Assembly (NCBI GenBank): GCA_025935155.1
Contig: JAICVV010000110.1
Span: forward strand, 1 to 6,908
From: Alphaproteobacteria bacterium
GTDB lineage: Bacteria > Pseudomonadota > Alphaproteobacteria > Micropepsales > Micropepsaceae
Direction: 5' to 3'
Length of the DNA: 6,908 nt
In this document: one piece after another, positions 1 to 5,245 of the stretch
Numbering within the stretch: position 1 is the first letter of the stretch
Layout: every line of letters starts with the position of its first letter
Program-made: the position numbers and the translations under genes
Notes under the pieces: model-generated
What the model was told of the DNA's origin: nothing
Databases searched by the model: none
What the model saw: only the letters and a program-made list of their open reading frames with translations

Positions 1-809
1 CCGCGCGGCACGTCGATGCTCGCGAATGCGTTCTGCGCTGTATCGTACAGAAAGGCTTTTTCCTCGGTCAGCGCAAAATCCACCCACGATCCCACAGCCA
101 TTCCCTGATCGTTGATGCTTTCGAGATAAACCTGCCAGGCGTTATCGTCTGGATAAGACACCGACGTGGCGACGCCATCCTGCAGCACAAATCCGGGGAA
201 CGTGCCGTTGCCCATTTCGCTGTAGAAGCCCACAATCGTGCCAGCCTTGTTCACGCCACGGGGCCGCGTTTGCGTGGTCACGAAGGGCAATTCGATGCTG
301 GCGCGGTAGCGGTCGCCCTTGCCATAAAACCCGAAAAACGAGGGGTTCACATTCGGCGCCCCGCCATCGATGGCGTAATCCCCGACAAATCGGTCTTTGT
401 CGAGAATGCCTTGCACCACGGAATCGAGCATGTGCCTGCCCTTACGGACTTGCGACACCGTCCCGTCCGGTGCGCGAACATAGGCGCAGCCTGAAACCGG
501 ACAATCGGCGCTGTAGCTGGAACCTATGGTGATATAGCCGGCGTTGTCGATGCCGAGCGGCATCGTTCCATTGGGTGAGGCATCGAAGGAGGTGTAGTTT
601 CCATCCAGGGTGCCTACGAAGCCGTGGGCTGTGCCGTCTTCCGACATGTAATAGCCGGTGATGACGCTCTTGTCGTTGATAGCGCGGATATAGGTGGCGG
701 CCGCCCCCGGGTAATTGGGTACGGAAACCAGCACGGCCGTCTCTGCACCGGTGGGCGCGAGCACAAAAAAGCTCAAAATGGATGCCGCAACCCATCGCAA
801 TCTGCGCAT
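1..809 (-). CDS. Exported HAF-type repeat protein, N-terminal part (cut by left window edge)
   Basis: This frame is open from the ATG at 809 to the left edge, giving 269 codons and no stop, so the C-terminus is missing. Residues 1-23 form a signal peptide: basic MRRLR, a hydrophobic core (VAASILSFFVLAP), then a likely cleavage near TGA/ET. The mature part repeats a unit of the form I/V-N-D/K-x-G-x-I-V-G-x-Y followed by a G-F-V strand and a DG turn. Copies start near residues 44 (INDKSVITGYY), 87 (GIDNAGYITIG), 134 (GILDKDRFVGDY), 185 (GVNKAGTIVGFY) and 232 (INDQGMAVGSW). This is the pattern of HAF-repeat and related beta-propeller-like extracellular proteins. An AGGAG lies just upstream of the ATG, at a short spacing. 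Two cysteines (C103, C108) could form a disulfide after export. The ligand and role are unknown. It is divergent from the exported propeller protein at 960-2690; joint function is only a guess. Confidence 0.8.
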   Translation of the reverse strand, partial: MRRLRWVAASILSFFVLAPTGAETAVLVSVPNYPGAAATYIRAINDKSVITGYYMSEDGTAHGFVGTLDGNYTSFDASPNGTMPLGIDNAGYITIGSSYSADCPVSGCAYVRAPDGTVSQVRKGRHMLDSVVQGILDKDRFVGDYAIDGGAPNVNPSFFGFYGKGDRYRASIELPFVTTQTRPRGVNKAGTIVGFYSEMGNGTFPGFVLQDGVATSVSYPDDNAWQVYLESINDQGMAVGSWVDFALTEEKAFLYDTAQNAFASIDVPR

Positions 810-894
810 AAGCTCCTCACCTGTTCCGGCCAGCCCCAAAACCCAGCGCGGATTGTAATCTCCTGCTGGCCTATGGAAAAAGAGCAGCCGCCGC

Positions 895-900
895 ATTTTA
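895..900 (-). promoter_or_regulatory. Possible -10 box for the leftward HAF-type gene, in the divergent intergenic region
   Basis: Read on the minus strand this is TAAAAT, a 5/6 match to TATAAT, and it would give an untranslated leader of roughly 80 nt before the ATG at 809. No good -35 sits 16-18 bp upstream. A perfect TTGACA (minus strand, 940-945) exists but is much too far away to pair with it. For the rightward gene starting at 960 I found no convincing promoter in 810-959. Low confidence. Confidence 0.22.
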
Positions 901-959
901 TCGCTTCCGCACGCGCGCGAACCCGCCTACGTTCGCGGCTGTCAAACTGGGGAGTTTCC

Positions 960-2690
960 ATGATCCGCCGTGCCCTGCTGCTCGGGCTTCCGCTTGCCCT
1001 TTCCTGCACCGTTTCATTCCTGGCGGATGCCGCCCAGCTCCATTGGCCGCTGCCGGAAGACAGCCTCGCCCAAAACGGCGTGATGCAAAGGCTTGCTACG
1101 CATACCCACACACCCGCGCAGAGCGCCGCCATACCGGCGCTTCCGGACAAGGGACTGCATCCGAAAGCGGCACTTGGGCTGAAGCGCCATTACACCGGCA
1201 CCCCTACGGATGTGCTCCGCTATCACAACGACAACTATCCCACTGGCTGGAATCAGAGCGAAACCGATCTCACACCGGCAACCGTTGGCTCGGCCAGTTT
1301 CGGAAAGCTCGCCACGCTGAACGTGGACAGCAATGTTATCGCGCAGCCATTGATGGTTTCCAATTTCCAGATGCCGGACGGCAGCACGCATAACGTCCTT
1401 GTTGTTGCGACTGGGCACGACACCGTGTACGCCTACGATGCGCAGAATTATTCCGTGCTCTGGCAGCGAAGCCTGGGCACGCCGCAATCGACCACAGATG
1501 TCGGCTGCGGCGATATCAGGCCGGAATACGGAATATCCAGCACACCCGTGATCGTGCGGAACGGGGTGAATTCCGCCACCATATATCTCGTCGCCGCCAC
1601 CGAGCCGGCGCATCTTTCGTTCCACACGCAGATTCATGCGCTCGATCTCGGCACGGGCGCCGACATCATGAAGGCGCGGGAAATCAACCCGCAGGCGAAT
1701 CTGGCGACCGGCGGAAAAATCCATCTCGACCCACAGAACCAGTGGAGCCGCGCGAGCCTCGTCTACAACAACGGCTCGATCTATGTGGGCATCGGCTCGC
1801 ATTGCGATTTCAACGCCGGCAACATTTCCGGCTGGGTGCTGCGCTATGATGCGAGCACATTGAAGCTGACCGGCAAGTTCAACACCATCGAGGCCGCCGC
1901 CGGATACGAACTTTCGAGCGTGTGGATGGCAGGGTATTCGCCCGCAATCGACGCGAACGGCAACGTGTTCGCTGTGACGGGTAACGGCAATTACGATCTG
2001 CAGCGCGGGCACAAGGGATTCGGGGAAAGCGTGATCTCGCTGGCGCCCGATCTTGCCAAGAAGTCGGTAAACACCTTCACGCCGAGCAATTATCAGCAGC
2101 TGAACAATGGCGATACGGACTTTGGCTCCGGCGGAGCAATGCTGATTCCGCCGGTGAACGGCCAGGCCGCGCCCCCGCTGCTGGTTGCCATGGGGAAAGC
2201 GAGCACGCTGTACCTTCTGAATTCCACCGATCTTGGCGGCCTCGAAGGACATAACGGCAATCATTGGCTGCAGAAGTTCAATGTGGGCGGCGGGTGCTGG
2301 TGCGGGGCTGCCTATTACGGAGGAGCGAGCGGAGGCATTGTATATTATCAGGCGGATAACGACGCCCTGCGCGCTTTCAGCGTCGATACCAGCGCCAGTC
2401 CCAAACTCACGCAAATCGCTGCTGGCACGAGCAGCGCCGGGTACGGCGGATCGTTCCCGGTGATCTCATCGAATGGCAGCACACCCGGAACGGCGGTCGT
2501 CTGGCTCATACGCCGCAACACCACGGAGCAGCTGGAGGCTTACGACGCCGCCAGTCTGGGAGCGCCGCTGTTCCAGGCGAACGCAGGCAGCTGGAACACC
2601 AGCGGCCCCTTCCTTACGCCTCTTGTCGCCAACGGCCGGGTTTATGTACCGGCGGCCGGAACGGTTACGGTCTTCGGCTTGACCAACTGA
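960..2690 (+). CDS. Exported PQQ-like beta-propeller repeat protein
   Basis: A 576-residue protein. The ATG at 960 is preceded by GGGGAG at 5-nt spacing and opens directly into a signal peptide (MIRRALLLGLPLALS, likely cut near ADA/AQ at residue 24). The frame is open back to 624, but that extension would overlap the divergent gene and bury the signal peptide. The body has strand-rich repeats typical of quinoprotein-like propellers: VLVVATGHDTVYAYD (147-160), GISSTPVIV (191-199), IYVGIGSH (274-281), GYSPAIDANGNVFAVTGNG (325-343), GSGGAML (389-395), LYLLNSTDLGG (417-427) and a closing GRVYVPAAGTVTVFG (559-573). Mature cysteines are C183, C282, C446 and C448, the last two as a CWC motif. I cannot identify PQQ or metal ligands, and no cytochrome c CxxCH is present, so enzyme activity is not shown. 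It probably acts in the periplasm or outside the cell. A structural or BamB-like role is the alternative. Codons look less GC-biased at third positions than in the genes to the right (impression only). Confidence 0.9.
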   Translation: MIRRALLLGLPLALSCTVSFLADAAQLHWPLPEDSLAQNGVMQRLATHTHTPAQSAAIPALPDKGLHPKAALGLKRHYTGTPTDVLRYHNDNYPTGWNQSETDLTPATVGSASFGKLATLNVDSNVIAQPLMVSNFQMPDGSTHNVLVVATGHDTVYAYDAQNYSVLWQRSLGTPQSTTDVGCGDIRPEYGISSTPVIVRNGVNSATIYLVAATEPAHLSFHTQIHALDLGTGADIMKAREINPQANLATGGKIHLDPQNQWSRASLVYNNGSIYVGIGSHCDFNAGNISGWVLRYDASTLKLTGKFNTIEAAAGYELSSVWMAGYSPAIDANGNVFAVTGNGNYDLQRGHKGFGESVISLAPDLAKKSVNTFTPSNYQQLNNGDTDFGSGGAMLIPPVNGQAAPPLLVAMGKASTLYLLNSTDLGGLEGHNGNHWLQKFNVGGGCWCGAAYYGGASGGIVYYQADNDALRAFSVDTSASPKLTQIAAGTSSAGYGGSFPVISSNGSTPGTAVVWLIRRNTTEQLEAYDAASLGAPLFQANAGSWNTSGPFLTPLVANGRVYVPAAGTVTVFGLTN

Positions 2691-2916
2691 ACAGGCACGG
2701 TAAGGGCAGGGATGAAGCGGCACACTTCGCCTTGCCAGCTTGCGCCGTCTGTGGTTGCGCAGTTTTCGCCGGATGATACCAGTTGAGCCCCGGAACAGGC
2801 GGGCACTGGCCCCACGAAGCGCATTCCAGCATAAACGCGCCAAAGACAATCAGCAGGATGAACCCGGCCGCCATTACAAGAAACGCCAACACCTTTCCGA
2901 AGGTCCGCTCGAACAT
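2665..2916 (-). CDS. Small single-pass membrane protein, unknown function
   Basis: This is an 83-residue product from the ATG at 2916; a TTG seven codons upstream (2937) is an alternative start. Residues 1-8 (MFERTFGK) are short and charged. A strong hydrophobic helix follows at about 9-30 (VLAFLVMAAGFILLIVFGAFML). The tail is then mostly polar, with C32, C38, C67 and C75 and a proline-rich patch (CPPVPGLNWYHP). A lone N-terminal helix fits a membrane-anchored small protein; the topology is not decidable by eye. The ribosome site is weak (GGGG about 5 nt before the ATG). An extended -10 motif about 30 bp upstream supports the ATG. The 3' end overlaps the convergent propeller gene by 26 bp. 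I recognise no family. The hydrophobic helix and promoter argue for a real gene, but the Cys/Pro-rich tail could be fortuitous. Confidence 0.5.
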   Translation of the reverse strand: MFERTFGKVLAFLVMAAGFILLIVFGAFMLECASWGQCPPVPGLNWYHPAKTAQPQTAQAGKAKCAASSLPLPCLFSWSSRRP

Positions 2917-2946
2917 TCCAGCCCCGGCAGCGAGCAACGCAAATTG

Positions 2947-2955
2947 AGTATAGCA
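2947..2955 (-). promoter_or_regulatory. Extended -10 promoter element for the small membrane protein
   Basis: The minus strand reads TGCTATACT here, matching the extended -10 pattern TGnTATAAT except at one position. A start of transcription near 2940 would leave a leader of about 24 nt before the ATG at 2916, and would place the alternative TTG (2937) almost at the mRNA 5' end. No clear -35 is seen, which extended -10 promoters can tolerate. Confidence 0.4.
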
Positions 2956-2975
2956 TGGCAGCCTGCAGGAAGATC

Positions 2976-3083
2976 ATGAACAAAGACTCAGGGGCCTGTA
3001 GGATTTCGTGGAGAGGCGCTGCCTGCGTTCCCCGCGCCTCCGGCACTGAAAGTCCAGAAATGAAGCCGGGAATCCGCATTTGA
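2976..3083 (+). CDS. Possible 35-codon leader ORF coupled to the sulfotransferase gene
   Basis: The ATG at 2976 has a clear Shine-Dalgarno sequence (AGGA at 2967-2970, 5-nt spacing). The frame runs 35 codons to a TGA at 3081-3083 that shares its A with the ATG of the sulfotransferase (TGATG). The peptide starts MNKDSGACRISWRG and ends EMKPGIRI. It has no membrane segment or recognisable motif, and no run of a single amino acid that would suggest classical attenuation. The downstream gene has no good ribosome site of its own (only GGGAA, 10 nt away). Translation of this ORF could therefore deliver ribosomes to the sulfotransferase start. That is inference: an ORF this short in GC-rich DNA can arise by chance, though the SD and the stop-start overlap together are suggestive. 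Confidence 0.35.
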   Translation: MNKDSGACRISWRGAACVPRASGTESPEMKPGIRI

Positions 3084-4750
3084 TGAGTCAGGCCCCATCC
3101 GCGCGGCCGGACGCCTTCACCCACGCCGCGGCGCAGCTGAACGCGCAGCGGCCCATCCGCAGCCCGCGCTTGCGGCAGCTGTTGCCAAATATCCAAGCTG
3201 CTCCCCCCACCCAGATGGAGCAGGCGCTTCGGCAATATCTCGCGGCCAATCCGGACGATCCGGATGCGCTCGCGTTCCTGGCTTACGCGATTGTGGCCCG
3301 CGGCCGGCGCAAAGAAGCCGCCGCGCTGCTCGCACGCGCCCTCGAACTGGCGCCGGATTTCGCCGCCGCGCGCTTCAACTATGCGGACCTGCTGATCAGC
3401 CTGAGCCGCTTCGATGCGGCGATGAGCGAAGCCCATCGCCTGCTCGCGCAGGACAGCCGCAACCCGCTCTTCCGCCAACTGAAGGCGAGAGTGCATGAAA
3501 GTCTGGGAGAGGTAGAGCAGGCGCGCGCGATTGCCGAGGAACTCGCGCACGAGAATCCTGCGCGGGCGGATTCCTGGATGACCTTCGGCCATGCCCTGCG
3601 CGCGGCCGGCAGGCAGGAAGGCGCCATCGCCGCCTACCGCAAGGCGATTGAGCTTCAGCCAACCCTCGGCCTTGCCTACAGCAATCTTGCCCACCTGAAG
3701 ACGTTTCGCTTCAGCGAGGCGGAAACCGCCGCAATGGAGCAGCGGCTAAAGGGGTTCGATCTGGCGCCCGAAGCGCGCATGAACCTGCAGTTTGCGCTCG
3801 CCAAAGCTTATGAGGATCGCGGAGACTACGCGGGCGCGTTCGAGTTGTACGCGAAAGCCAATGCGGCGGCACGGATGCGCTTCACCTACGATCACGCGGC
3901 GATCACCGCGGGAACACGCCGTACCGAGGCCGCATTCTCCCGCGAATTCTTCGAGGCGCGTGCCGAAGGCGGATGCCCTGCGCGCGATCCCATCTTTATT
4001 GTCGGGCGCCAGCGTTCGGGCTCCACTTTGCTCGAGCAGATTCTCGCCAGCCATTCGGCGGTCGAGGGAACGGCAGAACTGCCCTACATTCCGGACATTG
4101 TGGCCGAAATAGCCGATATCGAAGGCCCTGCGGGCGGCGCGCAATATTTCGAAAATGTCGCAAAACTTTCGCCCGAAGCGCGGACGCAGCTGGGTGAGCA
4201 ATATCTGGAACGGGCGCAGCTGCACCGCAAAACCGCGCGGCCGTTCTTTATCGACAAGGATCCCGGCAATCATTTCCACGTTGGATTGATTGCGCTGATC
4301 TTGCCCAATGCGAAAATCATCGATGCGCGGCGCAATCCCGCGGCCGCATGCTGGTCGCAGTTTACCCTTCAGTTCAAGATGACGAATTTGAGGCTGACCG
4401 AATACGCCCAGGCCTGGCGCGATTACGCAGAGCTGATGGCGCATTTCGATGCGGTGCTGCCGGGCAAGATTCATCGCGTCATCTACGAAAACCTCGTCAG
4501 CGACACGGAAGGCGAAGTGCGGCGCCTGCTCGATTATCTGGAACTGCCGTTCGAGGAGAGCTGCCTGCGCTTCTACGAAACCGATCGCGCCGTGATGACG
4601 CCGAGCTCCGAGCAGGTGCGCCGCCCGATCACGAGCGAAGCGATCGAGCACTGGCGGCACTTCGAACCATGGCTCGGCCCCATGCTGAACGCCCTGGGCG
4701 ATGTGTACAGCAATTACCCCAACGTACCGGATACCCTATCTCAGCATTGA
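3083..4750 (+). CDS. TPR-repeat sulfotransferase (PAPS-dependent family)
   Basis: A 555-residue cytoplasmic protein with no signal peptide. Residues about 45-205 form TPR helices: repeats around 59-92 (ALAFLAYAIVARGRRKEAA), 93-126, 127-160 and 161-194 (SWMTFGHALRAAGRQEGAI). A linker of further helices leads to the sulfotransferase domain at about 302-545. The PAPS 5'-phosphosulfate loop is visible as IFIVGRQRSGSTLLEQIL (304-321; R311, S312, G313, S314, T315). The 3'-phosphate site is RRNPAAACWS (416-425), fitting R-x-P-x5-S with R417 and S425. FIDKDPGNHF lies between them, and the end carries the TPSSEQVRRPI segment common in this family. The family moves sulfate from PAPS to an acceptor hydroxyl or amine. 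The TPR part probably recruits that acceptor, which cannot be named here. No PAPS-synthesis or glycan genes adjoin it. The ATG at 3083 is preferred over the in-frame TTG at 3080. Its stop is 65 bp from the tRNA 3' end, with no evident terminator. Confidence 0.93.
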   Translation: MSQAPSARPDAFTHAAAQLNAQRPIRSPRLRQLLPNIQAAPPTQMEQALRQYLAANPDDPDALAFLAYAIVARGRRKEAAALLARALELAPDFAAARFNYADLLISLSRFDAAMSEAHRLLAQDSRNPLFRQLKARVHESLGEVEQARAIAEELAHENPARADSWMTFGHALRAAGRQEGAIAAYRKAIELQPTLGLAYSNLAHLKTFRFSEAETAAMEQRLKGFDLAPEARMNLQFALAKAYEDRGDYAGAFELYAKANAAARMRFTYDHAAITAGTRRTEAAFSREFFEARAEGGCPARDPIFIVGRQRSGSTLLEQILASHSAVEGTAELPYIPDIVAEIADIEGPAGGAQYFENVAKLSPEARTQLGEQYLERAQLHRKTARPFFIDKDPGNHFHVGLIALILPNAKIIDARRNPAAACWSQFTLQFKMTNLRLTEYAQAWRDYAELMAHFDAVLPGKIHRVIYENLVSDTEGEVRRLLDYLELPFEESCLRFYETDRAVMTPSSEQVRRPITSEAIEHWRHFEPWLGPMLNALGDVYSNYPNVPDTLSQH

Positions 4751-4814
4751 GGGTCTTGGGTCCGGTACTGTACGGTCGTCTTGCAGGAATCGCGGCAAAC
4801 TGTTCAGCCGTAAG

Positions 4815-4892
4815 TGGTCGGAGCGGAGAGATTTGAACTCTCGACCCCCAGTCCCCCAGACTGGTGCGCTAACCAGGCTGCGCCACGCTCCG
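4815..4892 (-). tRNA. tRNA-Pro (anticodon GGG), CCA encoded
   Basis: A full cloverleaf reads on the minus strand. The acceptor stem is CGGAGCG/CGCTCCG (4886-4892 with 4819-4825). The D arm is GCGC/GCGC with a 10-nt loop containing GG. The anticodon stem is CCAGT/ACTGG around the loop CTGGGGG, with anticodon GGG for proline codon CCC. The variable loop is GGGTC. The T arm is GAGAG/CTCTC with loop TTCAAAT. Discriminator A at 4818 and CCA at 4817-4815 are encoded. All stems pair without mismatches. C1:G72 is the pair typical of bacterial proline tRNAs. It is antisense to the neighbouring genes and transcribed on its own. Confidence 0.97.
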
Positions 4893-4920
4893 ATACCGGC
4901 AAAATGGCCGGAGGCAGGCT

Positions 4921-4948
4921 TCTATAGCAGCCGCCCTGCCCTGTCATC
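4921..4948 (-). promoter_or_regulatory. Probable promoter of tRNA-Pro
   Basis: On the minus strand TGCTATAGA (4921-4929) is an extended -10 (TATAGA, also CTATAG by the alphaproteobacterial pattern). A GATGAC (4943-4948) may act as a -35 at a short spacing of 15 bp. Transcription would start about 20 nt before the tRNA 5' end at 4892. The short leader contains CCGGC/GCCGG (4896-4911), able to form a 5-bp hairpin. The -35 overlaps an inverted repeat, GTCAT-CCCGA-ATGAC (4943-4957). Confidence 0.38.
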
Positions 4949-5041
4949 CCGAATGACGCCCAAACCGAATCTGCGTGGGATAGGACAGGCCGTGGGCGCG
5001 CCTGGAAGGCCAGACCCTGTATCTCCCAAAAAATGCGGCAC

Positions 5042-5070
5042 CTTGACTTCGGCCTGCCTTCAACCTACCT
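5042..5070 (+). promoter_or_regulatory. Candidate promoter for the helicase operon
   Basis: CTTGAC (5042-5047) is followed by exactly 17 bp and then CTACCT (5065-5070). The alphaproteobacterial housekeeping consensus is CTTGAC-N17-CTATAT, so the -35 is perfect and the -10 matches 4/6. Transcription from about 5077 would give a 5' leader of roughly 170 nt holding both hairpins described below. The -10 is weak, so this is a moderate call. Confidence 0.4.
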
Positions 5071-5167
5071 GAATTGCATATCCACCCGGATCGCGCGACG
5101 GCACTTCAAGCCTGTCATCCGGCGAATTATCGAAACAATTTCCGTTAGCTCCAGTTGCGCGTGGAAG

Positions 5168-5179
5168 GCGGTTAACCGC
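5168..5179 (+). repeat. 12-bp perfect palindrome GCGGTTAACCGC in the helicase leader
   Basis: The twelve bases are their own reverse complement. In RNA they form a GCGG/CCGC stem closed by a UUAA loop, and G5167-U5180 adds one wobble pair. In DNA it could be a dimeric regulator site instead; lying about 90 bp downstream of the candidate -10, it would act by roadblock. The sequence alone cannot separate these options. Confidence 0.45.
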
Positions 5180-5191
5180 TCCATGGCGATT

Positions 5192-5214
5192 CGCGTGAGC
5201 CGCTGGCTCGCGTG
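5192..5214 (+). promoter_or_regulatory. Strong hairpin in the 5' leader of the helicase gene
   Basis: CGCGTGAGCC and GGCTCGCGTG pair over 10 bp (two of them G-U) around a 3-nt GCT loop. The hairpin ends 31 nt before the GTG start. No U-run follows, so it is not an intrinsic terminator. A role in translation control, mRNA stability or helicase autoregulation is possible but unproven. Confidence 0.45.
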
Positions 5215-5245
5215 CCCTGGCGCATAAGGAACAAGGTCCATAACA

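Larger units (their letters stand above)
4893..5245. other. Intergenic region of about 350 bp between tRNA-Pro and the helicase gene
   Basis: I find no convincing gene here. It holds the tRNA promoter (left), a candidate rightward promoter near 5042-5070, and two hairpin-forming sequences just before the helicase. The 10-mer CCTGTCATCC occurs twice (4940-4949 and 5111-5120). GGCGCGCC (4995-5002) is an 8-bp palindrome of no obvious role. Short frames on both strands (plus ending 5227; minus 5065-5241) lack ribosome sites and recognisable motifs. No rho-independent terminator is evident. Confidence 0.6.

Noticed and set aside
442..795. A 117-codon minus-strand frame
   Set aside because: It is an out-of-frame shadow of the HAF-type gene (1-809), rich in Arg/His and without domain features.
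624..959. In-frame N-terminal extension of the propeller protein by 112 codons
   Set aside because: It overlaps the divergent HAF-type gene, has low-complexity shadow-like sequence, and would place the signal peptide internally. The ATG at 960 has its own SD.
1014..2414. A 466-codon minus-strand frame opposite the propeller gene
   Set aside because: Antisense open frame common in GC-rich DNA; no signal peptide, motif or SD, while the plus strand has clear propeller repeats.
2642..3694. A 350-codon minus-strand frame spanning the intergenic region and the sulfotransferase start
   Set aside because: It is antisense to the TPR region and in a different frame from the small membrane protein; no family features.
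3746..4660. A 304-codon minus-strand frame opposite the sulfotransferase
   Set aside because: Shadow of a strongly supported gene; no recognisable motifs.
4751..4814. Possible terminator between the sulfotransferase and tRNA-Pro
   Set aside because: Only short imperfect dyads (GTAC-T-GTAC, CGGC/GCCG) and no T-run in either direction.
4701..5072. A 123-codon plus-strand frame containing SERRDLNSRPPVPQTGALTRLRHAP
   Set aside because: This is the well-known artefact of translating a tRNA gene antisense; the motif comes from tRNA-Pro at 4815-4892.
5033..5227. A 64-codon plus-strand frame ahead of the helicase
   Set aside because: No SD at its start and it begins upstream of the likely transcription start; only its last 14 codons could matter as an upstream ORF.
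5065..5241. A 58-codon minus-strand frame (MDLVPYAPGHASQRL...) in the helicase leader, with a T-run downstream at 5029-5034
   Set aside because: It has a fairly protein-like look but no SD at the ATG (5241), and the only hairpin before the T-run is a 4-bp GGCA/TGCC stem. Not enough to call a gene or terminator.
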